A stretch of 32,448 nt of DNA from positions 1 through 32,448 of the forward strand of contig JAPOTS010000017.1 in NCBI GenBank assembly GCA_026709065.1, read 5' to 3'. The position numbers and the translations under genes are program-made. Source of the stretch: Bacteroidota bacterium. GTDB lineage: Bacteria > Bacteroidota > Rhodothermia > Rhodothermales > Bin80. Position 1 is the first letter of the stretch. The number at the start of each line of letters is the position of its first letter. The notes beneath the pieces were generated by a model that had not been told where the DNA came from, searched no databases, and saw nothing but the letters and a program-made list of their open reading frames with translations. Below are positions 9,225 through 17,416 of this stretch, piece by piece.

Positions 9225-9480
9225 TAGTGTCTGTCCGAAAAAGATTTAAAAAGACTTAAGCGTCTATTCTATAAGGATTTTCCGCTTTGAATTTAGTTTG
9301 AATTAGGCGTGAAGATTTTGCGGCCTTTTTCCCATTACAGCGTTAAGGCACTAAGTATTTGATTATATGGGTTTCCTCATGGCACACCGCGAATGATACA
9401 ATGAATCAACCAGTGCCCACTAGAAATGCTGTGAGTTGGTGTCCGTCATAAAAGCCCATTTTTGAGATTTTAATTCATTT
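9225..9480 (+). repeat. Insertion-element-end-like remnants
   Basis: TAGTGTCTGTCCGAAAAAG at 9225-9243 resembles TAGTGCCCGTCCAGAAAAG, which is read on the minus strand from 6776. A second stretch at 9435-9480 (GTTGGTGTCCGTCATAAAAG, then TTTTTGAGATT) matches the same end more extensively, including the downstream TTTTTGAGATT word, and TTTTGTGGAA occurs further on in both. The copies around the DUF5916 gene point away from it. The rest of 9131-9871 shows no gene. These look like decayed ends of relatives of the neighbouring insertion element. Confidence 0.45.
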
Positions 9481-9871
9481 CGGCATGATAAATGAAGTGA
9501 CTTTTGTGGAAATTCTTGAGATGTCAGACCTGCGTTTAAAACTCTTCTCAGTCATTGAGCGTTAAGAGATTCTTGAAGAAGGTTTAATGTTCACTCGGGT
9601 TTTGAACTTGCCCGATTCAGCGAGCAATCAAAAGCCATGATATTTGAAACAACATTCAAAATTTGAGAGATTTGGGGTTTAGACAAACTTGTGATATGAA
9701 ATACATTAACCTCTTGACATACAAGCCTAGTTCAAGGTGAGATTTTACTTGACGCTTAATTATTAGTTATCTCACTTGCACCAAAGCCTTCTAAAACGGT
9801 ATGATTACAAATCTTTTTAGGATGAATCCTATATGTCTAACTTGCCTGTAACATATTTACCCTAAAAGTAA

Positions 9872-11401
9872 ATGGCAGTGACACCGGATGCACCAAGCTC
9901 ACAAAACTTGCCAAATCACGGCTTAAATGTAAGCGTGAAAAATTTTGGGCCGATCTACAGAGGCAACATTGATATTCGGCCACTTACTGTTTTTGTAGGA
10001 CAGAGTAACACTGGGAAGTCATATTTAGCCACCCTTGTCTATTCTTTGCACCGTTACTTTTCCAACAGCATAAATAATTTCACCTATTTTTTTCCTTGGA
10101 AAATCAAATCCTTAAAAGTCAAAGACGAAATTATATCTCACCCAGACATAATAAAATACCTTGATTCATGGATTTCTGCTCTTAATGAAGAGGATCAAAC
10201 ACCTCCGTTGCCAGAGCGAGTTGAGAAAGTGATTCGTTCAATCATAGAAAATGCCGAGTACCTGGCAGACCCTATTGAAAGGGAAATTATTAGGTGCTAT
10301 GGAATAAATTCCATCGGAGAATTGATCAGACTACCATATGCTAATGAAGCCGAAGCCATTGTAGATATTCCTCAACCGGATAAAAGGGGTAATCTGCAAT
10401 ATCACTTAGGCATCAATCACAACGAGTTCAATGTAACCACTAAATTAGACGGCTTAAGTTTGCCTTTTCCCGACTGGATTGAATCACGGGAATTGATTAT
10501 GATGAGTAAGACTATACTTAATGATCTAAATCCAGAATCCAAATCCGATCTGCACAATGCCAGTTCGCTATTGGGAATGCTCGCTGAAATAACTAGGAAT
10601 ACTATGAATAGCTTGCTTAGTCGGAATGCTTACTATTTACCTGCTGATCGGACTGGTGTCATGCATAGCCATCAGGTAGTCGTTAGTGCAATTATTCAGA
10701 ATGCAACCACAGCTGGGCTACGCCCTGCTCATGGTGTACCCATCTTGTCAGGCGTTCTCTCAGATTTCTTGGAACAACTCATACAAATGGCAAGCAAACC
10801 AAAATCTGAGATCAACCAGAAGTTAGACTCATTGGCATCATCAGTTGAGGAGACAGTTCTAAAAGGAGGGGTGAACCTTTGTGCTTCCAGTGTAAACTAT
10901 CCACATTTTTATTATAAGCCGAATGGATGGAACTTAACATTACCCCTCATGCGATCATCGTCCATGGTATCCGAGCTAGCACCAATCGTTCTATATCTCA
11001 GACATATTCTGACACCGGGCGATATTCTTATTATTGAAGAACCAGAATCACATTTACATCCCGAGATGCAAATTGAAGTCATCCGACTCTTGGCTCGGAT
11101 CGTACGTTCTGGAGTTCAAGTTGTTGTTACGACTCATAGCGAGTGGGTATTGGATGAGATAGCTACCATAGTACAGCGATCACAAAAAAGAGAATCTGAC
11201 AAGATCAATTCAGAAAATGCAAGCGACTGTCTCTTTCCTCATGAGGTTGGAGCATGGTTATTCAAACATCATGGAAAATCTGATGGAGTGGTTGTTGAAG
11301 AACTGGAGATAGATAATTCGGGATTATATCCTTCTGGTTTTGACCGAGTTGCTATTGATCAGCACAACCGATGGGCTGAAGTAGTAAGTGAAACTGAGTG
11401 A
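9872..11401 (+). CDS. AAA/OLD-type ABC ATPase, probable defence protein
   Basis: A 509-residue ATPase of the RecF/SMC-like (ABC/OLD) type. It starts with KNFGPIYRGNIDIRPLTVFVG and has Walker A GQSNTGKS at 43-50, Walker B ILIIEEPES with E389/E390, the LHPEMQ motif after it, and the switch histidine in VVTTHSEW (H422). The central 300 residues are helical and of no known fold to me. There is no TOPRIM domain, so the nuclease activity of true OLD proteins is not in this chain. Its stop TGA directly abuts the ATG of the next gene (11402), which encodes a decayed PD-(D/E)xK-like protein. The two look like a translationally coupled ATPase-nuclease pair, a common design in phage defence. The defence role is inferred. 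Confidence 0.8.
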   Translation: MAVTPDAPSSQNLPNHGLNVSVKNFGPIYRGNIDIRPLTVFVGQSNTGKSYLATLVYSLHRYFSNSINNFTYFFPWKIKSLKVKDEIISHPDIIKYLDSWISALNEEDQTPPLPERVEKVIRSIIENAEYLADPIEREIIRCYGINSIGELIRLPYANEAEAIVDIPQPDKRGNLQYHLGINHNEFNVTTKLDGLSLPFPDWIESRELIMMSKTILNDLNPESKSDLHNASSLLGMLAEITRNTMNSLLSRNAYYLPADRTGVMHSHQVVVSAIIQNATTAGLRPAHGVPILSGVLSDFLEQLIQMASKPKSEINQKLDSLASSVEETVLKGGVNLCASSVNYPHFYYKPNGWNLTLPLMRSSSMVSELAPIVLYLRHILTPGDILIIEEPESHLHPEMQIEVIRLLARIVRSGVQVVVTTHSEWVLDEIATIVQRSQKRESDKINSENASDCLFPHEVGAWLFKHHGKSDGVVVEELEIDNSGLYPSGFDRVAIDQHNRWAEVVSETE

Positions 11402-11837
11402 ATGAGCCTGACTGAAAAAATTCGAAATGAATATCGGAAAACATGTATTGTTGATAAACTTTAACGGCCTGATTGCTCTTATCGTTGCATGGAATTTCTA
11501 AGCCGTACATATTCATTGACTTAGATCTTCATGGATCTCCATTAGGGCCTAACGATAAAAAATGCGACTTTCTTGTGTACATTGACAATGTTGGTGAAAT
11601 GCCTTGTGTTGCTCCACTTGAATTTAAATCCACTTGGAGAGGAAAAATAGTTGAGCAGCTTCAGGCTGGTGCACAAGAGTAGAATATCGTGTTCCCCGTG
11701 AATTACAACAATGTCAATTTAGACCGATTGGAGTTCTTGGCAACTTTCCTAAGAATAAGAGGAAAGAAATTCGTCAACGAGTCTCGTTCAGGAATCATGA
11801 CGAGCCTGTAAGAATCATCTACTGTGGAGATCAATAA
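11402..11837 (+). pseudogene. Frameshifted PD-(D/E)xK-like nuclease partner of the ATPase
   Basis: Coding sequence runs through three frames. The first opens with MSLTEKIRNEYRKTCIVDKL and stops at 11462-11464. The second covers ISKPYIFIDLDLHGSPLGPN to LQAGAQE, stopping at 11680-11682. The third continues VEYRVPRELQQCQFRPIGVL and ends RIIYCGDQ at 11835-11837. Joined, they give about 145 residues, a sensible small protein, so at least two indels have broken it. The middle part shows KKCDFLVYID, then APLEFKS, matching the D-x(n)-ExK layout of PD-(D/E)xK nucleases. The start abuts the ATPase stop. Function is inferred from motif and context; a programmed frameshift is possible but two breaks make decay more likely. 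Confidence 0.65.
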
Positions 11838-12161
11838 TTAAAGCAATTTTGAGGGAAGAGTAAGGAAGAGAATGAATGCTTTTAGGGTATGTGTAATGAA
11901 TACTCCTAACACACAAATAGTGATAGACAATTCATTTTTAAGTTGTGAAGAGCACCAAGTAGGTTTATGAAGTATAGATTAATCCCCCATGGATCTTTTG
12001 TGTAAAGAAGGATGGATCTTCGCCGCTTTTTTGTCCACATTTCTATGGTAAAACGAGGTAAAGTGTTGTCCTATGAGTTCTACTCAATTTCTGATATAAT
12101 GGCAGAACTAAGCAATCTCTCTAATACTGTTGATCATGCTCAATCAACTAACAGTGCCAGA
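11838..12161. other. Convergent intergenic region with a hairpin
   Basis: No gene is seen between the decayed nuclease and the convergent TerB gene. At 12129-12134/12143-12148 GTTGAT pairs with ATCAAC around an 8-base loop, and ACTG/CAGT (12126-12129, 12052+100 i.e. 12152-12155) can extend the stem across a small bulge. There is no T-run, so it would be at best a weak bidirectional terminator. Confidence 0.3.
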
Positions 12162-13832
12162 TTAGTGCATGAATAATTCCATGTCAGCGTGCACATTTTT
12201 TACTGGAATTTTCAGAGCTTTATAGATGCTCTTGATCACCTTTATTTGATCATCAGTCACATCACCATCGATTGTAGCGACTTTGAAAGCGATCTCCACC
12301 GATGAGGGGTAACAGATGCTTCTCGGAGTCTTCTTGACCAGATCTCTGTACCATTGAATGGTCGGACAATAATCGCGCATGATGCGAAGATTTGCATGAA
12401 GACGAATCATTTCCTCTTCAACCAATTGCTTAGATTGGATATACTTTTCCAGAATCGTAACTGCATCTGGATGGATAGGATCTCTTGCATGGCCAACGAT
12501 GAATCCAGCCAAAATATACATGATGGATTCTTGATATTCATCGCTCACTTCTGTTAACCATGATCGATTCTCTGGAAGTTTAAATATAGCGTATGGAGCA
12601 TCAAAGCTAGATCCTTCCCATTCATAGATTGGATCAGGTGCCATCCCACAAGACAGAATCTTTAACGCTTCAGAAACCTTCCTGACCTGTGTAAGATATA
12701 CTTGGATATAGTGATCTAAATTGAGGACCTTTAGTAAATCTTGGATAGGAATATCTTCATTTGAAGGCATCGCTTTCTCTACCATGGTCTTGAGCTCTTT
12801 AAGCCCAGGTGGCAAACACATCGGTTTGATACTTTCAGGAAGTCGTTTATATGCGATTAATGGACTGTAGTTATATGCTCTTGTGGCCATATATAGACCA
12901 TAATCATAGATCATTTTTGAAGCTTGGTCAACCAACTCAATAGCGTCTTCATCTAATGACGAGATGGTGGTAAGGTCAGGAATCTTACCCAAATGGCGGA
13001 GTAGATCCACCGAGAAGCCCTGCTCCTTAGCTTCATACTTGGGGTGAAGTTCTGCTGTTACTTTGGGAATTGGAAGTCCATTTGGAAAATGCTGATCAAA
13101 CAAATGACCGAAAGTAACTATAAATTCTAAAAGTGCTCTTTGAACAGGTGCTTTTAGTGTTTTACCTGAGCAAATCAAATAGAGAACAAGGAACCAATGA
13201 TGATTCAATTGTTGTCCAGTCTCAATCTTGTTCTTCATGGCAACCCCAATATCCAGGGATGTGTGTTTGTGAGTTTTAATATCAGGATAGTGTGGTTCAA
13301 TCTCCTCAGCTGGTTTGATAATTGCGTTTGCAGTATCGATAAATTTCGTGAGGAATCTTTCAATGGTTCTAATCGGATATTTACCTCTGTATTGACCTAA
13401 TAGACGTTTCGCCTCAGAAAGAAGGATGAGGCATTCCTGCTCTTCAGGAGAATCAATAAAAAATCGTCGTTCCAATCCTAAGATATAGAGCAAGATGTAA
13501 CTTTGACCAAATCCATCAGCAGATCGCTCAGTAGCAAGCCACTCAAGATAAATAGCACGTTCAGAGGGTTCCATTGAACCATAGGACCATGGCTTTTCGC
13601 TCAGCTCAATTTTGGGATTAATTTCCTTGTTGAATTCTTTGACTGGCAGGTTTGGATCAATGGCTGAGTCATAATACTTTCCGAATGCACCGTCAACTCT
13701 GGTGCCGATATATACCATCCCTTGAATTTCACGGCCAGCTATGGTTAGAGTCTGATCTGCTGGAATCCAGGTATCATCAGGGTGTAGGGTAATGTTTTCT
13801 TTGAGAACAAGATCGCTTTGATCAATCATCAT
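12162..13832 (-). CDS. TerB-N/TerB-C domain protein
   Basis: A 556-residue soluble protein. Residues about 30-260 match the TerB-N domain: REIQGMVYIGTRVD, SAIDPNLPV, then SERAIYLEWLATERS and YILLYILGLERRFF. The last ~60 residues (KVATIDGDVTDDQIKVIKSI) fit the acidic TerB-C-type helical domain. The middle is helical with no recognised motif. TerB-type domains come from tellurite-resistance/stress systems and occur in predicted DNA-processing or defence operons, often beside an ATPase and a helicase. Here neither lies on the same strand next to it; the closest are the divergent ATPase pair and the Schlafen-like gene. No signal peptide or membrane segment. Domain call fairly sure, role unknown. 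Confidence 0.7.
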   Translation of the reverse strand: MMIDQSDLVLKENITLHPDDTWIPADQTLTIAGREIQGMVYIGTRVDGAFGKYYDSAIDPNLPVKEFNKEINPKIELSEKPWSYGSMEPSERAIYLEWLATERSADGFGQSYILLYILGLERRFFIDSPEEQECLILLSEAKRLLGQYRGKYPIRTIERFLTKFIDTANAIIKPAEEIEPHYPDIKTHKHTSLDIGVAMKNKIETGQQLNHHWFLVLYLICSGKTLKAPVQRALLEFIVTFGHLFDQHFPNGLPIPKVTAELHPKYEAKEQGFSVDLLRHLGKIPDLTTISSLDEDAIELVDQASKMIYDYGLYMATRAYNYSPLIAYKRLPESIKPMCLPPGLKELKTMVEKAMPSNEDIPIQDLLKVLNLDHYIQVYLTQVRKVSEALKILSCGMAPDPIYEWEGSSFDAPYAIFKLPENRSWLTEVSDEYQESIMYILAGFIVGHARDPIHPDAVTILEKYIQSKQLVEEEMIRLHANLRIMRDYCPTIQWYRDLVKKTPRSICYPSSVEIAFKVATIDGDVTDDQIKVIKSIYKALKIPVKNVHADMELFMH

Positions 13833-14572
13833 GAATATCTTAGAATTCTGAAAGCAAGGGCTGGAGAAACATCGAATTATACTCTTGATTTTTCATGATA
13901 GTGTATAATTTTCTTGAATTCTTGGAATTTTTCACAATAAATGGCCATTTAAGGAACCTGTAAGGGAGATAATATTGAATATGTTTTCATATAATTTCTA
14001 TGCCAAAATCCAATTCTATTCAAGCAGTCCTTTTCTGATTCGTCAACAAATCATGGTCTAGTTACCCAAGATCCTCATAGCACTCGGTCTGGTCAGCCAT
14101 GGCATGGTTTGCCGAAAGCAGCACTGGCAATGTGCAGTCAAGTTACTCCCATCATGGACGCTATCATACGTTAATAAGAACCTGCAAACTTTGATTTTAA
14201 TTGGATCTGGTCATATGTAGAGATTCATTTTTCAAATGATGTGCCACTCACCACGACACTCCTTGCTTTGGTAGATTAATCGGAGGTAGGTCTTTATACG
14301 AGACCTACAAAAGATGATCAAGCCTGACATCAAGTAATCTGGGAGTTGAAAGCCACAACTATTGACCGTGTTGTGAATCTTTTAAAAAATCCGTGTACTG
14401 TCCAAATCAGATTTTTTTATTCAAGCACTTGCTATGGTACAGATTAAATATTGCCAATGACCATAATAGCCATCTGATTGTGACTTTTTCTTAGGAGTTT
14501 TTTTTGACTCTTTCATTGTTGGAGAGCAACTAATTATTGAGATTAAATTCGCCCATCATGTTCAAACTACGA
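13833..14572. other. 740-bp gene-poor region with a perfect hairpin
   Basis: No frame of convincing coding character is present. At 14286-14293/14301-14308 GTAGGTCT pairs perfectly with AGACCTAC around the loop TTATACG. It lacks a T-run on either strand, so it is not a typical terminator. It could be an operator, a small RNA element or a relic of a mobile element end. The rest is AT-rich and looks like decayed sequence. Confidence 0.35.
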
Positions 14573-15889
14573 TCATGTGTCGCTTCTAAACGATGAAATG
14601 GGATCAAAATAGTTACGGATTAATTTTGGATTATCAACAATTGGAGCGTGATTTATATCTGAATTAGGTTCAAGAAAATCTTGAATCATTTTGGATTTTT
14701 TTGCCTCCCGACTTGACTTTGAATCAGATTGAGCGTTTGAGGAATCTTCATTGGATTGGAAAAACACATGACCCATCTCTGGTGACGGAATTCGAAAAAA
14801 TGTAATTGTCACAAAATTTTTAGAAATGGTATATTTGGGTTCAGCTACTTTATGTTTGCGACATTGATCTTGAATAAGGCGAATACCATATCCTACACGT
14901 TCAACCATGCCCATACGATGAAGAATCCTAAATAATAATGGATTCCTTGGGATGCTACTTATCCCAAGCTCCGATTCAGTCATACCAGACGGTAAGCCTC
15001 CAGGGCTTATGATTTCTAACCTGTCGGAGTATAAATGGACTTGAATATTTCCAGCAGAACGATAGTCACGGTGAGCGAAAGCATTGATTACAGCTTCCCG
15101 TATCGCGGATGGAGGAAATTCGGGGCGCTCTTCACGATGTAGTTTTTCTATGATATATTCAATATTGATTTTAGACAGAATCCATTCTACTGTGTCATTA
15201 ATCATTGAAACGATATCGCTATGAAAATCATGTCGACCGAGGATATGCGCTTTAGTGGTTCCCATAAACAAAACACACGAAACGTCTGCACTGATATTGA
15301 AATCCCGTATATTCTTGGCCAGTAGCCAGGCGCATGCGTTAGTCACCTTAAAATTTTTGGTGATCAGATCCAAGTTTCTTAGAGCAATTTTGGGAGACAT
15401 CTCACTGGGGATCTTAGACTGCTCTTGAAACCATAACCAATGATCTTTATCCAAATCATCCTCCAAAGAAAAACTTTGACAAATACTATTATCAAAATGT
15501 AGATATCCTACTTCATAAAAGAAATTCCCGATTTCCTCCCTTGACAGTTGCTGAGAATTAGCTCCTTGACGGAGATAGAATTTCCCTTGAAATGAGTAAG
15601 GCTGTCTTTCTTGTGGAGGAACCTCAATACAAATGACTGAATCAAGACTCTTGATCTCTATGTGAATGGGAGGATCTGCTGAGTATGCAATCGTCTGAAT
15701 CTTTGATCTTAAACTATTTGTATCAGAGATCCCAACAATTTTGCCAGAATCACAAACTCCTAATAGAATTTCCCCGCCAGAAGAGTTAGCAAATGCACAG
15801 ATTTCGCGCCCGATATTGGATGTAAACGATCGTTGGAACTCAATACCGCTCCCCTCTCCTTCAGCTATAAGTTGATTCAGTTGATCAAT
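14573..15889 (-). CDS. Schlafen AlbA_2 plus GHKL ATPase protein (RecG-related), start codon unclear
   Basis: The frame is open from 15913 to the stop at 14573 and encodes one continuous protein of about 440 residues. Residues ~1-130 form an AlbA_2 (Schlafen-type) domain: QLNQLIAEGEGSGIEFQRSF, EICAFANSSGGEILLGV, then GKFYLRQGANSQQLSREEI. The second half is the HATPase_c_4 module: PPSAIREAVINAFAHRDYRS, the LEIISPGGLPSG box and HRMGMVERVGYGIRLIQ. The length fits the family. No in-frame ATG, GTG or TTG precedes the TTG at 15466, which would delete the whole AlbA_2 domain. ATT at 15887-15889 is offered here as the start. An AAG two codons earlier (15893-15895) would be ATG with one base change, so the start may have been lost by mutation. 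Such proteins are predicted nucleic-acid-binding regulators or defence factors. Confidence 0.7.
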   Translation of the reverse strand: MDQLNQLIAEGEGSGIEFQRSFTSNIGREICAFANSSGGEILLGVCDSGKIVGISDTNSLRSKIQTIAYSADPPIHIEIKSLDSVICIEVPPQERQPYSFQGKFYLRQGANSQQLSREEIGNFFYEVGYLHFDNSICQSFSLEDDLDKDHWLWFQEQSKIPSEMSPKIALRNLDLITKNFKVTNACAWLLAKNIRDFNISADVSCVLFMGTTKAHILGRHDFHSDIVSMINDTVEWILSKINIEYIIEKLHREERPEFPPSAIREAVINAFAHRDYRSAGNIQVHLYSDRLEIISPGGLPSGMTESELGISSIPRNPLLFRILHRMGMVERVGYGIRLIQDQCRKHKVAEPKYTISKNFVTITFFRIPSPEMGHVFFQSNEDSSNAQSDSKSSREAKKSKMIQDFLEPNSDINHAPIVDNPKLIRNYFDPISSFRSDT

Positions 15890-16048
15890 AGTCTTAGTCT
15901 GTGAATTATTGAACTATATACTTGACTGTTATAAGTAGATTTTCACTTGATTGTTCAAACGTGAGAATTACCCTGTTTAGGTAGATGCACTATATATGAA
16001 ATATAATTTCAGGTTTCAATGATTGTATTGCTTTACAATAGATACACG

Positions 16049-17218
16049 TTATGTTGACATATCCCTAATCGATTTTAGGGTATCTTCAATTGGAGGGAGA
16101 TAGGTTGTGTTCAAAGCTCGACTGCGAATCATATAAGCTTCCAAGAACCCTCTATGAGAGGCTGGATTTTCAACAGCCTCCACGATTAGTTGATGATCAA
16201 GTCCATTGATACGATCACACGCTGCCCGTAAGGCATCCATTGAAATCTTAAGTGCAATATCTACAGGCATTCTTTCAGGATTAATATCAAGTCCAAACCA
16301 ACCTTGATAGCCATGCATCTTGAGAACATAAAGCCCGGCCTCCATTTGCTCTGGTGAGATTAATCCAACGTTAAGATCTTGATCATAATTTCCAAGCGGC
16401 TGGCTATTCCAGTGAGTGTGCGCTAATCGACCTTCGGATAGAGGCCAACTCAATGCATAAGCAATATCCTCAAACCCCATTAAAAGATGGCCAATTTCTG
16501 GATTCATACATACCAGTTTATGATCATCATTGAGTAACTGGGTGTTGGTTTCGTGTTGCAACATAGCCTCCACCTGTTGGCCGAGCAGTACTCCTTCTGG
16601 AGTTAAGCTGTAAAGGATTCGTCCTCTTGGTTCATACGGTTTGGGCTCAAATGCAATCCTTGTCCCAGGGGCATTATCCAAAGCCTCGGCAAGACCTTCT
16701 GCAAATCTTTTGCGCATCATGGCCATATTGATTCCAAAAGGGTTCTCATACCCATCGATTCCAGGCCATACCACAGAGAACTCGCACCCTAACTCCTGTC
16801 CTAATTGCAATGAGCGAGTTGTACGGTCAATTGCTGATTGGCGAATCTTATTATCTGGGTTAGAGAGAGAACCGAACTCAAATGCTTCATCGTAAAATAA
16901 TAGCGGAATAACCGTTAATATTTTTATCCCAGTATCCTGTATAAATTTTTGCCAGATATCAAGATTGTCTTCGTTAATCTCATTAGGATAATGAGCTTCA
17001 AGAGCCTCTAAGCCATAATCTTTCAGAGATGCAGCAATTTCTAAACGAGATTCTATGGATTCATAAGGCTTATAGTTTGCATGAAACCTTGAATTAGCTG
17101 GTGAAAAGAACCATATTCCAGCTGAAAATTTTGGTGTCAGCTCAAACGAATTCAAGTGAGAAGCAAGGGCATCTCCGTTAAGGAGTGTGGATTGTGAACG
17201 TAAATCTATAAGTGACAT
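16049..17218 (-). CDS. Xylose-isomerase-like TIM-barrel sugar isomerase
   Basis: A 389-residue cytosolic protein, the length of class I xylose isomerases. Shared landmarks are H76 (EAHYPNE), VVWPGIDGYENP at 149-160, FEPKPYEPRG with E191 and K193, NPEIGHLL with E241 and H244, YDQDLN with D279 and D281, and D311 in GLDINPE. These match the metal ligands and catalytic residues of xylose isomerase except one: the HxD site (Asp245 in Streptomyces-type numbering) reads HTHWNSQ here, placing His269 where Asp is expected. It is probably a metal-dependent aldose-ketose isomerase whose sugar is uncertain. It stands alone, without kinase or transporter genes next to it. Confidence 0.7.
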   Translation of the reverse strand: MSLIDLRSQSTLLNGDALASHLNSFELTPKFSAGIWFFSPANSRFHANYKPYESIESRLEIAASLKDYGLEALEAHYPNEINEDNLDIWQKFIQDTGIKILTVIPLLFYDEAFEFGSLSNPDNKIRQSAIDRTTRSLQLGQELGCEFSVVWPGIDGYENPFGINMAMMRKRFAEGLAEALDNAPGTRIAFEPKPYEPRGRILYSLTPEGVLLGQQVEAMLQHETNTQLLNDDHKLVCMNPEIGHLLMGFEDIAYALSWPLSEGRLAHTHWNSQPLGNYDQDLNVGLISPEQMEAGLYVLKMHGYQGWFGLDINPERMPVDIALKISMDALRAACDRINGLDHQLIVEAVENPASHRGFLEAYMIRSRALNTTYLPPIEDTLKSIRDMST

Positions 17219-17416
17219 CTGTAGTTAATGAATGAATCTCAATAATACGGAAAAACAATCAAGTTGTCAATCTAACATCGAGGGACTCAACTACAATTCT
17301 GATATTAAGAACTACCCTGAGTCCCCATGAATCTCAAAAGATTTATCTGAGATCAACAACTTTAATCATAGCTCAGTCATGCATGAGTGAATTTGCTGAT
17401 ATATACCTCCGCATTT

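Larger units (their letters stand above)
9131..9871. other. 741-bp divergent intergenic region
   Basis: The gap separates two divergently transcribed genes. Its left 100 bases hold the leader inverted repeats of the minus-strand gene, and 9225-9480 holds insertion-element-end-like sequence. From about 9490 to 9871 the sequence is AT-rich with no frame of note. TTGACA at 9716-9721 is a possible -35 box for the plus-strand ATPase but no well-spaced -10 is obvious. The region probably holds both promoters and decayed mobile DNA. Confidence 0.4.

Noticed and set aside
14050-14220. Stretch with weak resemblance to the end of a uracil-DNA glycosylase-like protein (HWQ, then LQTLILIGSG)
   Set aside because: The frame contains a stop, the similarity is only a few residues and nothing else of the family is present.
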